A stretch of DNA of 64,000 nucleotides from JANXVR01 sp034667405. Its GTDB lineage: Bacteria; Actinomycetota; UBA4738; HRBIN12. Where the stretch lies: positions 62,001-126,000 of the forward strand of contig JAXDJX010000002.1 of assembly GCA_034667405.1 (NCBI GenBank), read 5' to 3'. The translations under genes were made by a program, and so were the position numbers. The notes beneath the pieces are model-generated. The model saw only the letters and a program-made list of their open reading frames with translations. It had not been told where the DNA came from and ran no database searches. Positions 1 through 7,580 of the stretch are shown piece by piece; position 1 is the first letter of the stretch; each line of letters opens with the position of its first letter.

Positions 1-408
1 CCGATCCTATCGGGCTCTGCCGCCGTCCACGTTCGTCTGGTTCAGCTGGGCGGAGAAGAACGGCCTCTGCTCCAGGTGTTCTGCCCTCTCCTGTCCGGAG
101 TCGAGCGCTCTCCCGAGCTGATGGACAAGCTGAACGACATGAACGCCGGGTTCTCGTTCGCACGGGTGTTCTGGGAGAGCGGTCAGGTGATCATCGCGAT
201 GGAGCTCCTAGCCGAGGAGCTCGACAAGGAGCAGGTCGCTCACGCATGTCGTCTCGTTACGTTCGCCTCCGACTACTGGGATGACGAACTCCAGAGGGGG
301 TTCGGGGGAGCGACGAGCGTTCCCGACGGCGAAGGCACGTCGTTCACGGAGGCTCCCGATCCCGATCAGCCATCCTCGACCGAGCCCGGCGAGGGGGGCT
401 ATCTCTAA
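1..408 (+). CDS. YbjN/TY-Chap-like peptide-binding chaperone, 5' truncated
   Basis: The reading frame is open from base 1 without a stop, so the gene starts outside the window; at least 135 residues are visible. The visible part has the alternating beta-alpha pattern of the YbjN / type-III-secretion-chaperone-like fold common in Actinomycetota: strands around the HVRLVQLGG and LLQVFCPLL stretches, a helix ending in LMDKLNDMNAG, then a strand and a C-terminal helix with the family-like ASDYWDDELQRGFGG ending. After that comes a disordered, acidic, proline-rich tail of about 35 residues. Such proteins are thought to bind peptides or partner proteins, but the actual client is unknown. The family call is by pattern only. 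An internal GTG at base 76 is not needed as a start because coding continues upstream. Confidence 0.65.
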   Translation, partial: PILSGSAAVHVRLVQLGGEERPLLQVFCPLLSGVERSPELMDKLNDMNAGFSFARVFWESGQVIIAMELLAEELDKEQVAHACRLVTFASDYWDDELQRGFGGATSVPDGEGTSFTEAPDPDQPSSTEPGEGGYL

Positions 409-489
409 CGAACCGCGGTGGAGCGGCGAGCCCCGCGCTGATGGCCGGGCTTGCCGCACCCGGCCCCGAGCGGTCACTATGACCCTTCA

Positions 490-2517
490 ATGAAGATCAT
501 CGACCGCTTCACCCGCGACCGAGTGAGCCGCTACATCTGGGCGTTACTCACGATCGGCTTCCTTGTCGGGGCGTTGTTCGCCCAACAGCGACCCAGCCGA
601 GTCCTCGCCGACGAGGTATCGGCGGCCCAGCTCCAGACGCGCCAACTCGCTAACACCGTGCTGTTCAGGAACCTCACGTACGCCACGATGATCGCTCCGA
701 TCCCCGCCCCGCTCTATCGCGACACCGTCATCGAATTGCAGGCGTTCACGCGCCCGCCCATCGCCCTGGTCAGGGTCTGGAGACCCGACGGGATCCTGCA
801 GTTCTCCACCCACGAACGCGACCAGGTGGGGTTGCTGCAGACGGAGGACACGACGCTCATCGATAAGGCGATGAAAGGGCAGAGCGTTTCCGCACGGGTG
901 CTCACGACGTTCAGCGCCACCAGCACGGGGCAAGACGTGCCGACCAACCTCCTCGCGGTGTTCGTTCCGCTCCACGTGCCGGACCGCATCTCCATCGCGG
1001 GCGTCGCCGAGGTCGACTTCTACTACGACCTATTGGTCGAGGACTCCCAGGACCCGTGGCATCAGCTGGTCCTCGTCTCTCTCGGACTCGCGGGACTGTG
1101 TCTCATCCTGACCCTGCTGTCGTTCCGCCGCCCGATACGGACGTTGGGCGCCGGCGTCGGGTCGGGCCTGGACGGAGCGATCCCGGATCCTCCGAGCGGG
1201 AAACACGCGGGCGGACCTCCCTCCGACAGAGCGACGAGGGCGCTGCAACGACAGGCTGGGATCGCTGAAGACAGAGCGACGAAGGCGGAGGAAGAAGCCT
1301 CCCGCATGCGTGAACAGCTGGGTGAGTCGCACGAACAGCTGACGCAAGCCGAAGAGGCGTACCACTTCCTCGAAGCCAAGATGAAGCAAACACAGGCAGA
1401 TCTGGAGATGGCCGGCCCCGCCGATCAGCCGGACGTCGGTTCTCGGGTTCAGGAACTCGAGGAGGAGCTCGCCCACGCCGAAGAGCGGGCAAGCACGGCC
1501 GAACGATGGGCGCGAGAGGCTGAAGATCGCGCAACCACCACGGCGATCACCGCCGCGGAGACGGCGGCGGAAGCGGCCGCCGCTCTCGCGAGTGCCGGCG
1601 CCGCCCAAGCTGCCATGGAATCGGCTGAGAACGCCCAGCCCGCCGCTGTTGACGAGAATGCGTTCGCGCAGCTGGAGGAGCGAATCCTCGCGGCCGAACA
1701 GCGCGCCCGAGATGCGGAAACCACGCTGACGAACCTCCAGGAGGCGCTCGCGCCGGCGCCGGAGGAGGTCCCCTTGGCCGATGGCGCGGCTGCGGTCGAT
1801 GACCTACGCCTCAGGCTCGCCCGAACGGCCGCGCGCAAGCGGCTCGGCCACGACGAAAGCCCACCGCCATCTTCGGCAGCCGCCCCCACCCAGCCTGCCT
1901 CGCCCACCGCCGGTCCGCAGGCCGACCTGCAGCGGTCGATGGCGGGAGAGATCCGTGGGCCGCTCTCCACGCTCAAGGGCCTCTCCCTTTCGCTGAAGGG
2001 TGTCGTCGGCACGGGAGAGGGCAAAGAGCTCGTTCGCCAGATGAACGCCAGCGTGAAGAAACTGGATCGACTGGCCTCGGACCTGGCGGAGGTCGGAGAG
2101 ATCTCCGACGGGTCTCTCCGCCTCAACCGGCGCCGCACGGATCTGGAGGCGCTCGTCTCCCGAGTGGTCGGCGAGGCCGACGGTGTGAACCAGCTGGATG
2201 TCCGGATGGAGCTGCAGCCTGCCAGCGCATCGGTCGACCCCGCCCGGCTGCAGCAGATCGTGGATGGCATGCTCAACCACGCCCGGGAGCGCACCGGTGC
2301 CTCGGGGACCATCCGGATCCGCCTGACCGGCGGGGACGACGGAGCGACCATCGCGGTGGACGACGAGGGCTCCCCTGAAACCGAACTAGGGCCGCAGCTC
2401 CTCTTGGCATCCCGGCTGGCAGAACTGCACGGTGGCCGGCTGTGGTCGGAGCCACGAACCGCCGGCCCCGGCTCCTCCGTGAAGGTGTTCCTTCCGCAGG
2501 AGCCGGACCACACCTAG
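490..2517 (+). CDS. Membrane sensor with degenerate histidine-kinase module (probable pseudokinase)
   Basis: The 675-residue protein has a short cytoplasmic N-terminus, a membrane segment near residues 15-32, an extracytoplasmic sensor region (about 33-190), a second membrane segment (about 192-213), a long Ala/Glu-rich coiled coil (about 245-420), and a C-terminal region laid out like HisKA plus HATPase_c. The kinase boxes are degraded. The H-box reads MAGEIRGPL with Gly486 where the phospho-acceptor His should be. The N-box reads DGMLNHA, with Gly593 and His597 in place of the conserved Asn residues. The G1 box keeps Asp but reads DDEGSP, and the G2 glycines are missing before the retained ELHGGRLW segment. 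It therefore probably does not autophosphorylate and may act as a scaffold or allosteric partner. I chose the ATG at 490; an in-frame TTG at 451 adds 13 unlikely residues. Its stop overlaps that of the convergent next gene. Confidence 0.8.
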   Translation: MKIIDRFTRDRVSRYIWALLTIGFLVGALFAQQRPSRVLADEVSAAQLQTRQLANTVLFRNLTYATMIAPIPAPLYRDTVIELQAFTRPPIALVRVWRPDGILQFSTHERDQVGLLQTEDTTLIDKAMKGQSVSARVLTTFSATSTGQDVPTNLLAVFVPLHVPDRISIAGVAEVDFYYDLLVEDSQDPWHQLVLVSLGLAGLCLILTLLSFRRPIRTLGAGVGSGLDGAIPDPPSGKHAGGPPSDRATRALQRQAGIAEDRATKAEEEASRMREQLGESHEQLTQAEEAYHFLEAKMKQTQADLEMAGPADQPDVGSRVQELEEELAHAEERASTAERWAREAEDRATTTAITAAETAAEAAAALASAGAAQAAMESAENAQPAAVDENAFAQLEERILAAEQRARDAETTLTNLQEALAPAPEEVPLADGAAAVDDLRLRLARTAARKRLGHDESPPPSSAAAPTQPASPTAGPQADLQRSMAGEIRGPLSTLKGLSLSLKGVVGTGEGKELVRQMNASVKKLDRLASDLAEVGEISDGSLRLNRRRTDLEALVSRVVGEADGVNQLDVRMELQPASASVDPARLQQIVDGMLNHARERTGASGTIRIRLTGGDDGATIAVDDEGSPETELGPQLLLASRLAELHGGRLWSEPRTAGPGSSVKVFLPQEPDHT

Positions 2518-3200
2518 GCGAATAGCTTCACCCAATCGACCTGCATCGTCGTGCGTTCGTGCCGGCCGTCCCCGGTCGCCACCTGGAGGTGCAGGTTCAT
2601 GTTGCGGCCCGGGACGTGGATGCTCTTGATGTGGGTTCGCGCGACTCCGTCGCAGGTGTAGGTCAGCCGCCCGGGCCGCCAGATCACGCCCACGTTGTGC
2701 CATTGCGTGAAATGGCCCTTGTATTTCCTGTGGATCATCTGGTTCGAACCGTAGTGGAGGGTCTGCCGGTTGAGGACGCGACGGGGAGAGTTCGCTCCGA
2801 TCTCGAAGAAATTGATCTCCGGCGGCCACGAACCGTCGCTCGGCCACAAGAGGGCGACACCACGCGTACCTGTCCCCGCCGACAGACGTAGGCGAACCTG
2901 ATACTCGCCGTAGGTACGCGGCAGGTTGAGCGAGACTCCGCCTCCTCGCCAGCGGCCATCATGGGACTTCCTGACCTCGAGGTTGAGCCGTCCGTTGGAC
3001 ACGTGAACGTGGGAGGGGTCGAACTTGGTGCCACGGAACTTGTGCCAGACCGTACCCAACGTCGAGGAGAAGTAGGAAGAGAAGACCTGCTGGCGTGTCT
3101 GGGCGATGGCGTCCGTTGAGAAGGGGAGTCCGGCGATCGTCGCCGCGCCCGCGCCGGCGGCCGCCTGCTGGAGGAACGTTCGTCTAGAAGGGGGAGGCAT
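2514..3200 (-). CDS. Tat-exported GH16-like (laminarinase-type) protein
   Basis: The 228-residue protein starts with a twin-arginine signal (SRRTFLQQAAAGAG, then a hydrophobic Ala-rich core and a likely cleavage after AIAQ near residue 34), so it is exported folded. The rest resembles the concanavalin-like beta-jelly-roll of glycoside hydrolase family 16: the GEYQVRLRL and GVALLWPSDGSWPPEINFFE segments match the strand carrying the active site, and the C-terminal MQVDWVKLF strand is typical. The catalytic ExDxxE motif appears as EINFFE (Glu128, Asn130, Glu133), so both glutamates are kept but the middle Asp is Asn. That may lower or change activity. It probably acts on beta-glucan-type polysaccharide outside the cell, which is inference from fold. 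It is convergent with the preceding gene, sharing 4 bases. Confidence 0.75.
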   Translation of the reverse strand: MPPPSRRTFLQQAAAGAGAATIAGLPFSTDAIAQTRQQVFSSYFSSTLGTVWHKFRGTKFDPSHVHVSNGRLNLEVRKSHDGRWRGGGVSLNLPRTYGEYQVRLRLSAGTGTRGVALLWPSDGSWPPEINFFEIGANSPRRVLNRQTLHYGSNQMIHRKYKGHFTQWHNVGVIWRPGRLTYTCDGVARTHIKSIHVPGRNMNLHLQVATGDGRHERTTMQVDWVKLFA

Positions 3201-3210
3201 GAAGTGGCCG

Positions 3211-3216
3211 AGTCTA
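3211..3216 (-). promoter_or_regulatory. Candidate -10 element (TAGACT) for the GH16-like gene
   Basis: A TANNNT hexamer lies 10 bases upstream of the ATG at 3200, which would give a transcript with only a few leader bases. There is no Shine-Dalgarno sequence before this ATG, which fits a near-leaderless start. No clear -35 is visible. Confidence 0.35.
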
Positions 3217-3268
3217 CTGCCCCCCGCTCCGCGCGGACCCCCCGCCTACGTGAGGCCGCCTACCCCGT

Positions 3269-3868
3269 TCACCGTAGGCCCGTGGAGATAGGCGGAGCTG
3301 GAACACTTCTGATCGGAACAGGAAGCAGTTCGACCATGTAGGTGTCGAGCAGCCGTTGTTCCACTTCGACGGCGGGCAGGAGTCCGCGCGGGGTCATGCG
3401 GTAACGCCGGGCAAGTTCCAGGTGAGGCCGGCACAACGGGACCAATTCACCGTGAGGGAATCGTCCGACCACGGCGGGTTGCGCATGCTCGGCGCCCCAG
3501 ACCTGGAAGCAGAACTGGCACACCAGACGGAGTCGTTGCGGGTAGCCGAGTGACGCCCGGAATCCGAGTTCGTGTTCGATCACTGTGCCCCACAGCGCCA
3601 CGCGACCCAGGACCCCTGGCGTGCGCGTCTTTCGCAGGATGTCCAAGCCGTGCGTGCCGTGGAGTCCGCAGGAGCAGTCCGGGTCCGGAGAAGGATGAAG
3701 GCGGGAGTGGCGGCAGCGCGATCGCATCGGCTTGCCCGCCGGCCACGCCCGTCCGCGCCCGGCCACCGGTTTCAGCGAGAGGTCGCGACCGTGGATCGTG
3801 AGGGCCCACGCACGCCACGCCAAGATGGGTTCGTCCGAACGTGCCACCGGAAGCTCGTCGGTGGCCAC
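3269..3868 (-). CDS. Conserved protein of unknown function with Cys/His pairs
   Basis: The 199-residue soluble protein has no recognised catalytic motif. It carries clustered cysteines and histidines that could bind zinc or an iron-sulfur centre: Cys52, Cys65-x-Cys67, Cys117-x-x-Cys120 and Cys146-x-x-His149. The stretches CSCGLHGTH, RVALWGTVIEHELGFRA and GYPQRLRLVCQFC resemble a family seen in many actinobacterial and phage genomes in which a CxCG motif precedes a 'V.LWG.VieHe.GfRA' segment; I know no assigned function. The GTG start at 3868 lies 4 bases after the stop of the small gene upstream, and the purine-rich GGGAGAG inside the end of that gene serves as ribosome binding site, so the two are translated together. 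Confidence 0.7.
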   Translation of the reverse strand: MATDELPVARSDEPILAWRAWALTIHGRDLSLKPVAGRGRAWPAGKPMRSRCRHSRLHPSPDPDCSCGLHGTHGLDILRKTRTPGVLGRVALWGTVIEHELGFRASLGYPQRLRLVCQFCFQVWGAEHAQPAVVGRFPHGELVPLCRPHLELARRYRMTPRGLLPAVEVEQRLLDTYMVELLPVPIRSVPAPPISTGLR

Positions 3869-3872
3869 CCGA

Positions 3873-4025
3873 TCACTCTCCCGACCCGGTCGGCGACGGG
3901 ATCGGCTCCTGCGGTGATGACGGCTCGTGATCGGGCGCCGACGGCTGCACCGGCAGGGCCGGTTCGGGGACCGGCACGGAGGCGGGCCGAATCTCGTGGA
4001 TGCGCTTAGGGCGACCGATATCCAC
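3873..4025 (-). CDS. Small proline-rich protein, partner of the downstream Cys/His protein
   Basis: This 50-residue reading frame begins with a GTG at 4025 (MDIGRPKRIHEIRP) and continues as a Pro/Ser/Glu-rich tail ending in TGSGE. The RIHEIRP core followed by a repetitive P-V-P-E-P tail looks like short actinobacterial proteins often found immediately ahead of the gene family represented by the next gene. The stop is 4 bases before that gene's start, and the ribosome site for the next gene lies inside its last codons. It follows the sugar-dehydrogenase gene by 47 bases on the same strand, so it could be co-transcribed with it. Function is unknown. The tail is probably disordered. Confidence 0.6.
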   Translation of the reverse strand: MDIGRPKRIHEIRPASVPVPEPALPVQPSAPDHEPSSPQEPIPSPTGSGE

Positions 4026-4073
4026 GTGCCGAGCGTACGCCCGTTCGCCGCATGGGTCGAGGGGGCCCGTTCG

Positions 4074-5207
4074 CTAGGTCAGCCGGTAGATCCCCTGGTT
4101 CGTGCTGAAGTAGACCCGGTGGTCGGGGCCCACTTCCATCGAGTAGATCGTGCCGTCCGGCGATGTGAAGGGTTCGGTGGGTCCCCCGAGGATGGTGTCG
4201 CGGGCGGTGTTGAGCGTGAAGACCCGCAAGATGCCGTCGTTGTTCGCGCCTGCCAGGAGTTTGCCCGACAGTCCGGTGACCCCGCAGCCGTCGCAGAACG
4301 CATCGCCGGTGATCCCGATGGTCGGCCCGGTGAACCATTCCGGTTGGCGCCGCGGCGAGGGACCGCTGTTGTTCGTGTCGCCGGGCGCCGTGCCGCCGCA
4401 CGTCTCGTGCGGGCCCCAGGCGAAGTTCCCTCCCGCGACGACGCGATTGATCTCATCGTTGCACTCCGGTCCGTTCTCCGTCTCCCAGATGTGCCCCGTC
4501 GCCGGATCGAATGCGAACCCGAACGAGTTCCGGTGTCCGAACGAGAACACCTTGCTTCCGCCGATCGGATTGTCCGACGGGGTCGTTCCGTCGGGGTTGA
4601 TCCGCAGGAGCTTTCCTCGAAGGTTGCCTCCGGTGAGATCCTGAGCGTTCGCGGAGTTGTGGCCGTCGCCGATGAACACGTACAGCTTCTTGTCCGGACC
4701 GAAGAGGATGCGCCCGCCGTTGTGATACGGGTCCGCGCTGGCCGGCTGGGAGACCAGCACCTTCATGCCGGTCCCGTGGCCCTTCTTGATCGGGATGCGG
4801 ACCACCTGATTGCGGAGCGAGCCGCCCGCCTGGCGGGTGACGTAAACCCAGAGCACGCGCGGCGATGGCCAGCGCGGTCCGGCGGCCACGCCGAGCGCCC
4901 CCCGCTCTCCCTCGCCGTTCACACCGGCGATCGTGAAGATGGTCCGGTCCCGGCCGTTGGAAGGATCGAGGAGACGAACCCGTCCGGTGGTGCGTTGCAG
5001 GTAGACGATGTTGCCGTTCGGCAGGACCGTGAAGCCGGCAGGGTTATTCAGCCCGGTGGCCACCGCATGCGAACCGACCGCACCGAACACCGCTCGCGTC
5101 TCAGCCGCACGCCTGTCGGTGTGCGCCCCGGCGGGAACGGTCTGAAACGCCGCGAGCAGCGCGACCGCGACGATCCATCCCCAGGTGGACTTCTTGATGG
5201 CTCTCAT
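4074..5207 (-). CDS. Secreted PQQ-dependent aldose sugar dehydrogenase-like protein
   Basis: The 377-residue protein has a Sec signal (MRAIKKSTWGWIVAVALLAA, cleavage probably after AGA near residue 28) and then a six-bladed glucose/sorbosone dehydrogenase beta-propeller. Family marks are YHNGGRILFGPDKKLYVFIG, which carries the catalytic His, GKLLRINPDGTTP, SFGHRNSFGFAFDP, ETENGPECNDEINRV and GGNFAWGP. Soluble members of this family oxidise aldoses with pyrroloquinoline quinone and calcium; no PQQ synthesis genes are in the window. The ATG at 5207 is favoured because GAGGGGGA sits 5 bases upstream and because it begins a clean signal peptide. The divergent molybdenum-hydroxylase gene begins 34 bases away. 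Confidence 0.85.
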   Translation of the reverse strand: MRAIKKSTWGWIVAVALLAAFQTVPAGAHTDRRAAETRAVFGAVGSHAVATGLNNPAGFTVLPNGNIVYLQRTTGRVRLLDPSNGRDRTIFTIAGVNGEGERGALGVAAGPRWPSPRVLWVYVTRQAGGSLRNQVVRIPIKKGHGTGMKVLVSQPASADPYHNGGRILFGPDKKLYVFIGDGHNSANAQDLTGGNLRGKLLRINPDGTTPSDNPIGGSKVFSFGHRNSFGFAFDPATGHIWETENGPECNDEINRVVAGGNFAWGPHETCGGTAPGDTNNSGPSPRRQPEWFTGPTIGITGDAFCDGCGVTGLSGKLLAGANNDGILRVFTLNTARDTILGGPTEPFTSPDGTIYSMEVGPDHRVYFSTNQGIYRLT

Positions 5208-5241
5208 GCGCTCCCCCTCGTCGGTATGGCAGCATGGGCGC

Positions 5242-7560
5242 GTGCCACTCCCACCTTCGATGTTCGGCGTTCCGCACCTCCGTTCTGAAGACCCTCGGTT
5301 CATCAGAGGCGAAGGGCGATATCTGGAGAACATCGATATCCCCGGGGCGCTCCGCGCCGTGTTCGTCCGTTCCATGATGCCGCACGCTCGGCTCAATGGT
5401 GTCGACGTGACCGTCGCGACGGGCATGCCCGGGGTGGCTGCCGTCTACGTCGCAACCGATCTGGAGATCCCCCTCCAACCGCCTGCCGGGAACATCGATC
5501 CCTCGTTCACGCGGGAGGCGCTGGCCCGCGACGTGGTGCGGTTCGTCGGGGAGCCGGTCGCCGTGGTGGTGGCCGAGACGTTCGCACAGGCACAGGATGC
5601 CGCTGAGGTCGTCTGGCCCGACTACGACCCTCTGGAGGCCGTGACCGATCCGGAGGCCGCAGAGCTAGACGGTGCTCCGCAGCTGTGGCCGGAATGGGGT
5701 TCGAACATCGTCCACCGGTTCGAGCATCGATGGGACGACGATCCGTTGGCAGGAGCCGACGTGGTGGCGCGGGGACGGTTCGTGAACCAGCGTGTCGCGC
5801 CCGCCTCAATGGAAACGAACGGCATCGCCGTGATCCCGGAAGAGGACGGGACCGTCACGGTGTGGGTGTCCTCGCAGGTGCCGTTCGACGTGCGGACCGA
5901 CGTGGCTGATGTCCTCGGGCTCGACAAGGCACTCGTGCGAACCATCGCGCCGGACGTGGGTGGCGGGTTCGGCGCCAAGCTCTACACCTATCCGGAGTAT
6001 CTGGCGGTGGCGAAGGCAGCGATGACGTTGGGTCGGCCCGTTCGATGGACCGAGACACGGTCGGAGAACCTGGTCAACATGACGCACGGGCGCGCGCAGG
6101 TCCAGACCGTCGAGATCGGTGCGATGAGGGACGGCACCGTCACCGGCGTCCGCGTTGAGATCCTGGCCGACATGGGCGCCTACCCCATCGGGGGCTATCT
6201 GCCGACCACCACGCAGGAGATGCTGTCAGGCGTCTACCGGTTCCCCGTGGCGGCGTGCCGAGGTCGAAGCGTCGTCACGAACACCACACCGGTCAATGCC
6301 TACCGAGGCGCCGGACGTCCAGAGGCCACAGCGTGTATCGAGCGAGCGATGGATCTGGTCGCCGCAGAACTGGGCATGGATCCGGTAGAGATCCGTCGAA
6401 GGAACCTGATCCCGCCCGACGCCTTTCCCTACACGACCTCCAGCGGCACCACGTACGACACCGGCGACTACTTGAAGTCGTTGGACACCGCCCTGGAACT
6501 TGCCGACTATGCCGGCCTTCGACGTGAACAAGCCGAACGGCGGGCACGGGGCGATCACCTGGCTCTCGGCATCGGTCTGTGCACCTACGTAGAGATCACG
6601 GCGTTCGCGAGCAAAGAGTTCGGGTCTGTGGAGGTGGGAGAGGACGGGATCGTCGCCGTGGTGACGGGTGTCTCACCGCAGGGTCAGGGACACGAGACGG
6701 CTATGGCGCAGATCGCCTCCGCGATCTTGGATGTTCCATTCGCCTCCGTTCGCGTGGTGCATTCCGACACCGGTCTGGTCACCCGTGGCGCGGGCACGTG
6801 GGGTTCTCGATCGCTCCAGGTCGGCGGCTCGGCCGTGGCTGAACGCGCGGACGCCGTCGTCGAGCAGGCCCGTTCGTTGGCCGCACACCTCTTGGAGGTG
6901 GACCTGGCCGATCTCGTAGCCGCCGACGGAGGCGGGTTCGCGCCGGCCGGGGCGCCCGATCGCCGTCTCGGCTGGTCCGAACTGGCCTCGGCGGCGAGCG
7001 ACCCCGCGAAGATGCCCGAGGGCATGGAGGCCGGGCTCCGTTCGGCCGGGTCCTTCCGTGAAACCGACTCCACCTTCCCGTTCGGGACCCATATCGCCGT
7101 GGTCGAGGTGGACACGCAGACGGGCGAGGTCGATCTGATCCGCCACATCGCGGTAGATGACTGCGGACGCATCCTGAATCCGCTCCTGGTCCAGGGACAG
7201 GTTCATGGGGGGCTGGGCCAGGGGATCGCCCAGGCACTCTATGAGGAGGTGCTCTACGACGAGAGCGCCAACCCCGTCACAGGAACCTTCTCCACGTACC
7301 TGTTCCCGGCGGCCACCGAGTTCCCGCGCTTCACCACGGCGAACACGGAAACGCCAACCCCCCTGAACCCGCTGGGCGCGAAAGGGATCGGCGAATCCGC
7401 CACCATCGGATCGACCCCCGCGATCCAGAATGCCGCCGTCGACGCGTTGGCGCATCTCGGGATACGCCATTTGGACCTCCCCGTATCCCCCGGTCGGGTG
7501 ACAGCAGCCCTACGGATCGCGGCCGAGAAGGGCCGTTCGGTGGATATACCGCCTCCATAA
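5242..7560 (+). CDS. Xanthine dehydrogenase / CoxL-like (form II) molybdenum hydroxylase large subunit
   Basis: The 772-residue protein has the full layout of the molybdopterin-binding large subunit: an N-terminal 'hammerhead' domain (LRSEDPRFIRGEGRYLENI, near residues 11-29) and the two cofactor-binding domains. The active-site loop is AYRGAGR (Tyr354-Arg359), which marks form II or generic aldehyde/xanthine-type enzymes; true CO dehydrogenase has AYxCSFR with the copper-binding Cys. The catalytic Glu is present as Glu718 in KGIGE. Enzymes of this type hydroxylate aldehydes, purines or other heterocycles and need a [2Fe-2S] small subunit and a FAD medium subunit, neither of which is next to it. 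The GTG at 5242 is the likeliest start, with ATG at 5260 as alternative; neither has a strong ribosome site. Confidence 0.85.
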   Translation: MPLPPSMFGVPHLRSEDPRFIRGEGRYLENIDIPGALRAVFVRSMMPHARLNGVDVTVATGMPGVAAVYVATDLEIPLQPPAGNIDPSFTREALARDVVRFVGEPVAVVVAETFAQAQDAAEVVWPDYDPLEAVTDPEAAELDGAPQLWPEWGSNIVHRFEHRWDDDPLAGADVVARGRFVNQRVAPASMETNGIAVIPEEDGTVTVWVSSQVPFDVRTDVADVLGLDKALVRTIAPDVGGGFGAKLYTYPEYLAVAKAAMTLGRPVRWTETRSENLVNMTHGRAQVQTVEIGAMRDGTVTGVRVEILADMGAYPIGGYLPTTTQEMLSGVYRFPVAACRGRSVVTNTTPVNAYRGAGRPEATACIERAMDLVAAELGMDPVEIRRRNLIPPDAFPYTTSSGTTYDTGDYLKSLDTALELADYAGLRREQAERRARGDHLALGIGLCTYVEITAFASKEFGSVEVGEDGIVAVVTGVSPQGQGHETAMAQIASAILDVPFASVRVVHSDTGLVTRGAGTWGSRSLQVGGSAVAERADAVVEQARSLAAHLLEVDLADLVAADGGGFAPAGAPDRRLGWSELASAASDPAKMPEGMEAGLRSAGSFRETDSTFPFGTHIAVVEVDTQTGEVDLIRHIAVDDCGRILNPLLVQGQVHGGLGQGIAQALYEEVLYDESANPVTGTFSTYLFPAATEFPRFTTANTETPTPLNPLGAKGIGESATIGSTPAIQNAAVDALAHLGIRHLDLPVSPGRVTAALRIAAEKGRSVDIPPP

Positions 7561-7580
7561 GTGCGCCGAGACTGAGTCTG

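Noticed and set aside
3927..5288. A 453-codon plus-strand frame opposite the sugar dehydrogenase
   Set aside because: The minus strand encodes a signal peptide and full propeller motifs; the plus-strand translation is Arg/Val/Asp-rich without family features.
5242..7560. Aerobic CO dehydrogenase large subunit
   Set aside because: The active-site loop is AYRGAGR, not AYxCSFR, and no coxS or coxM is adjacent, so CO oxidation cannot be claimed.
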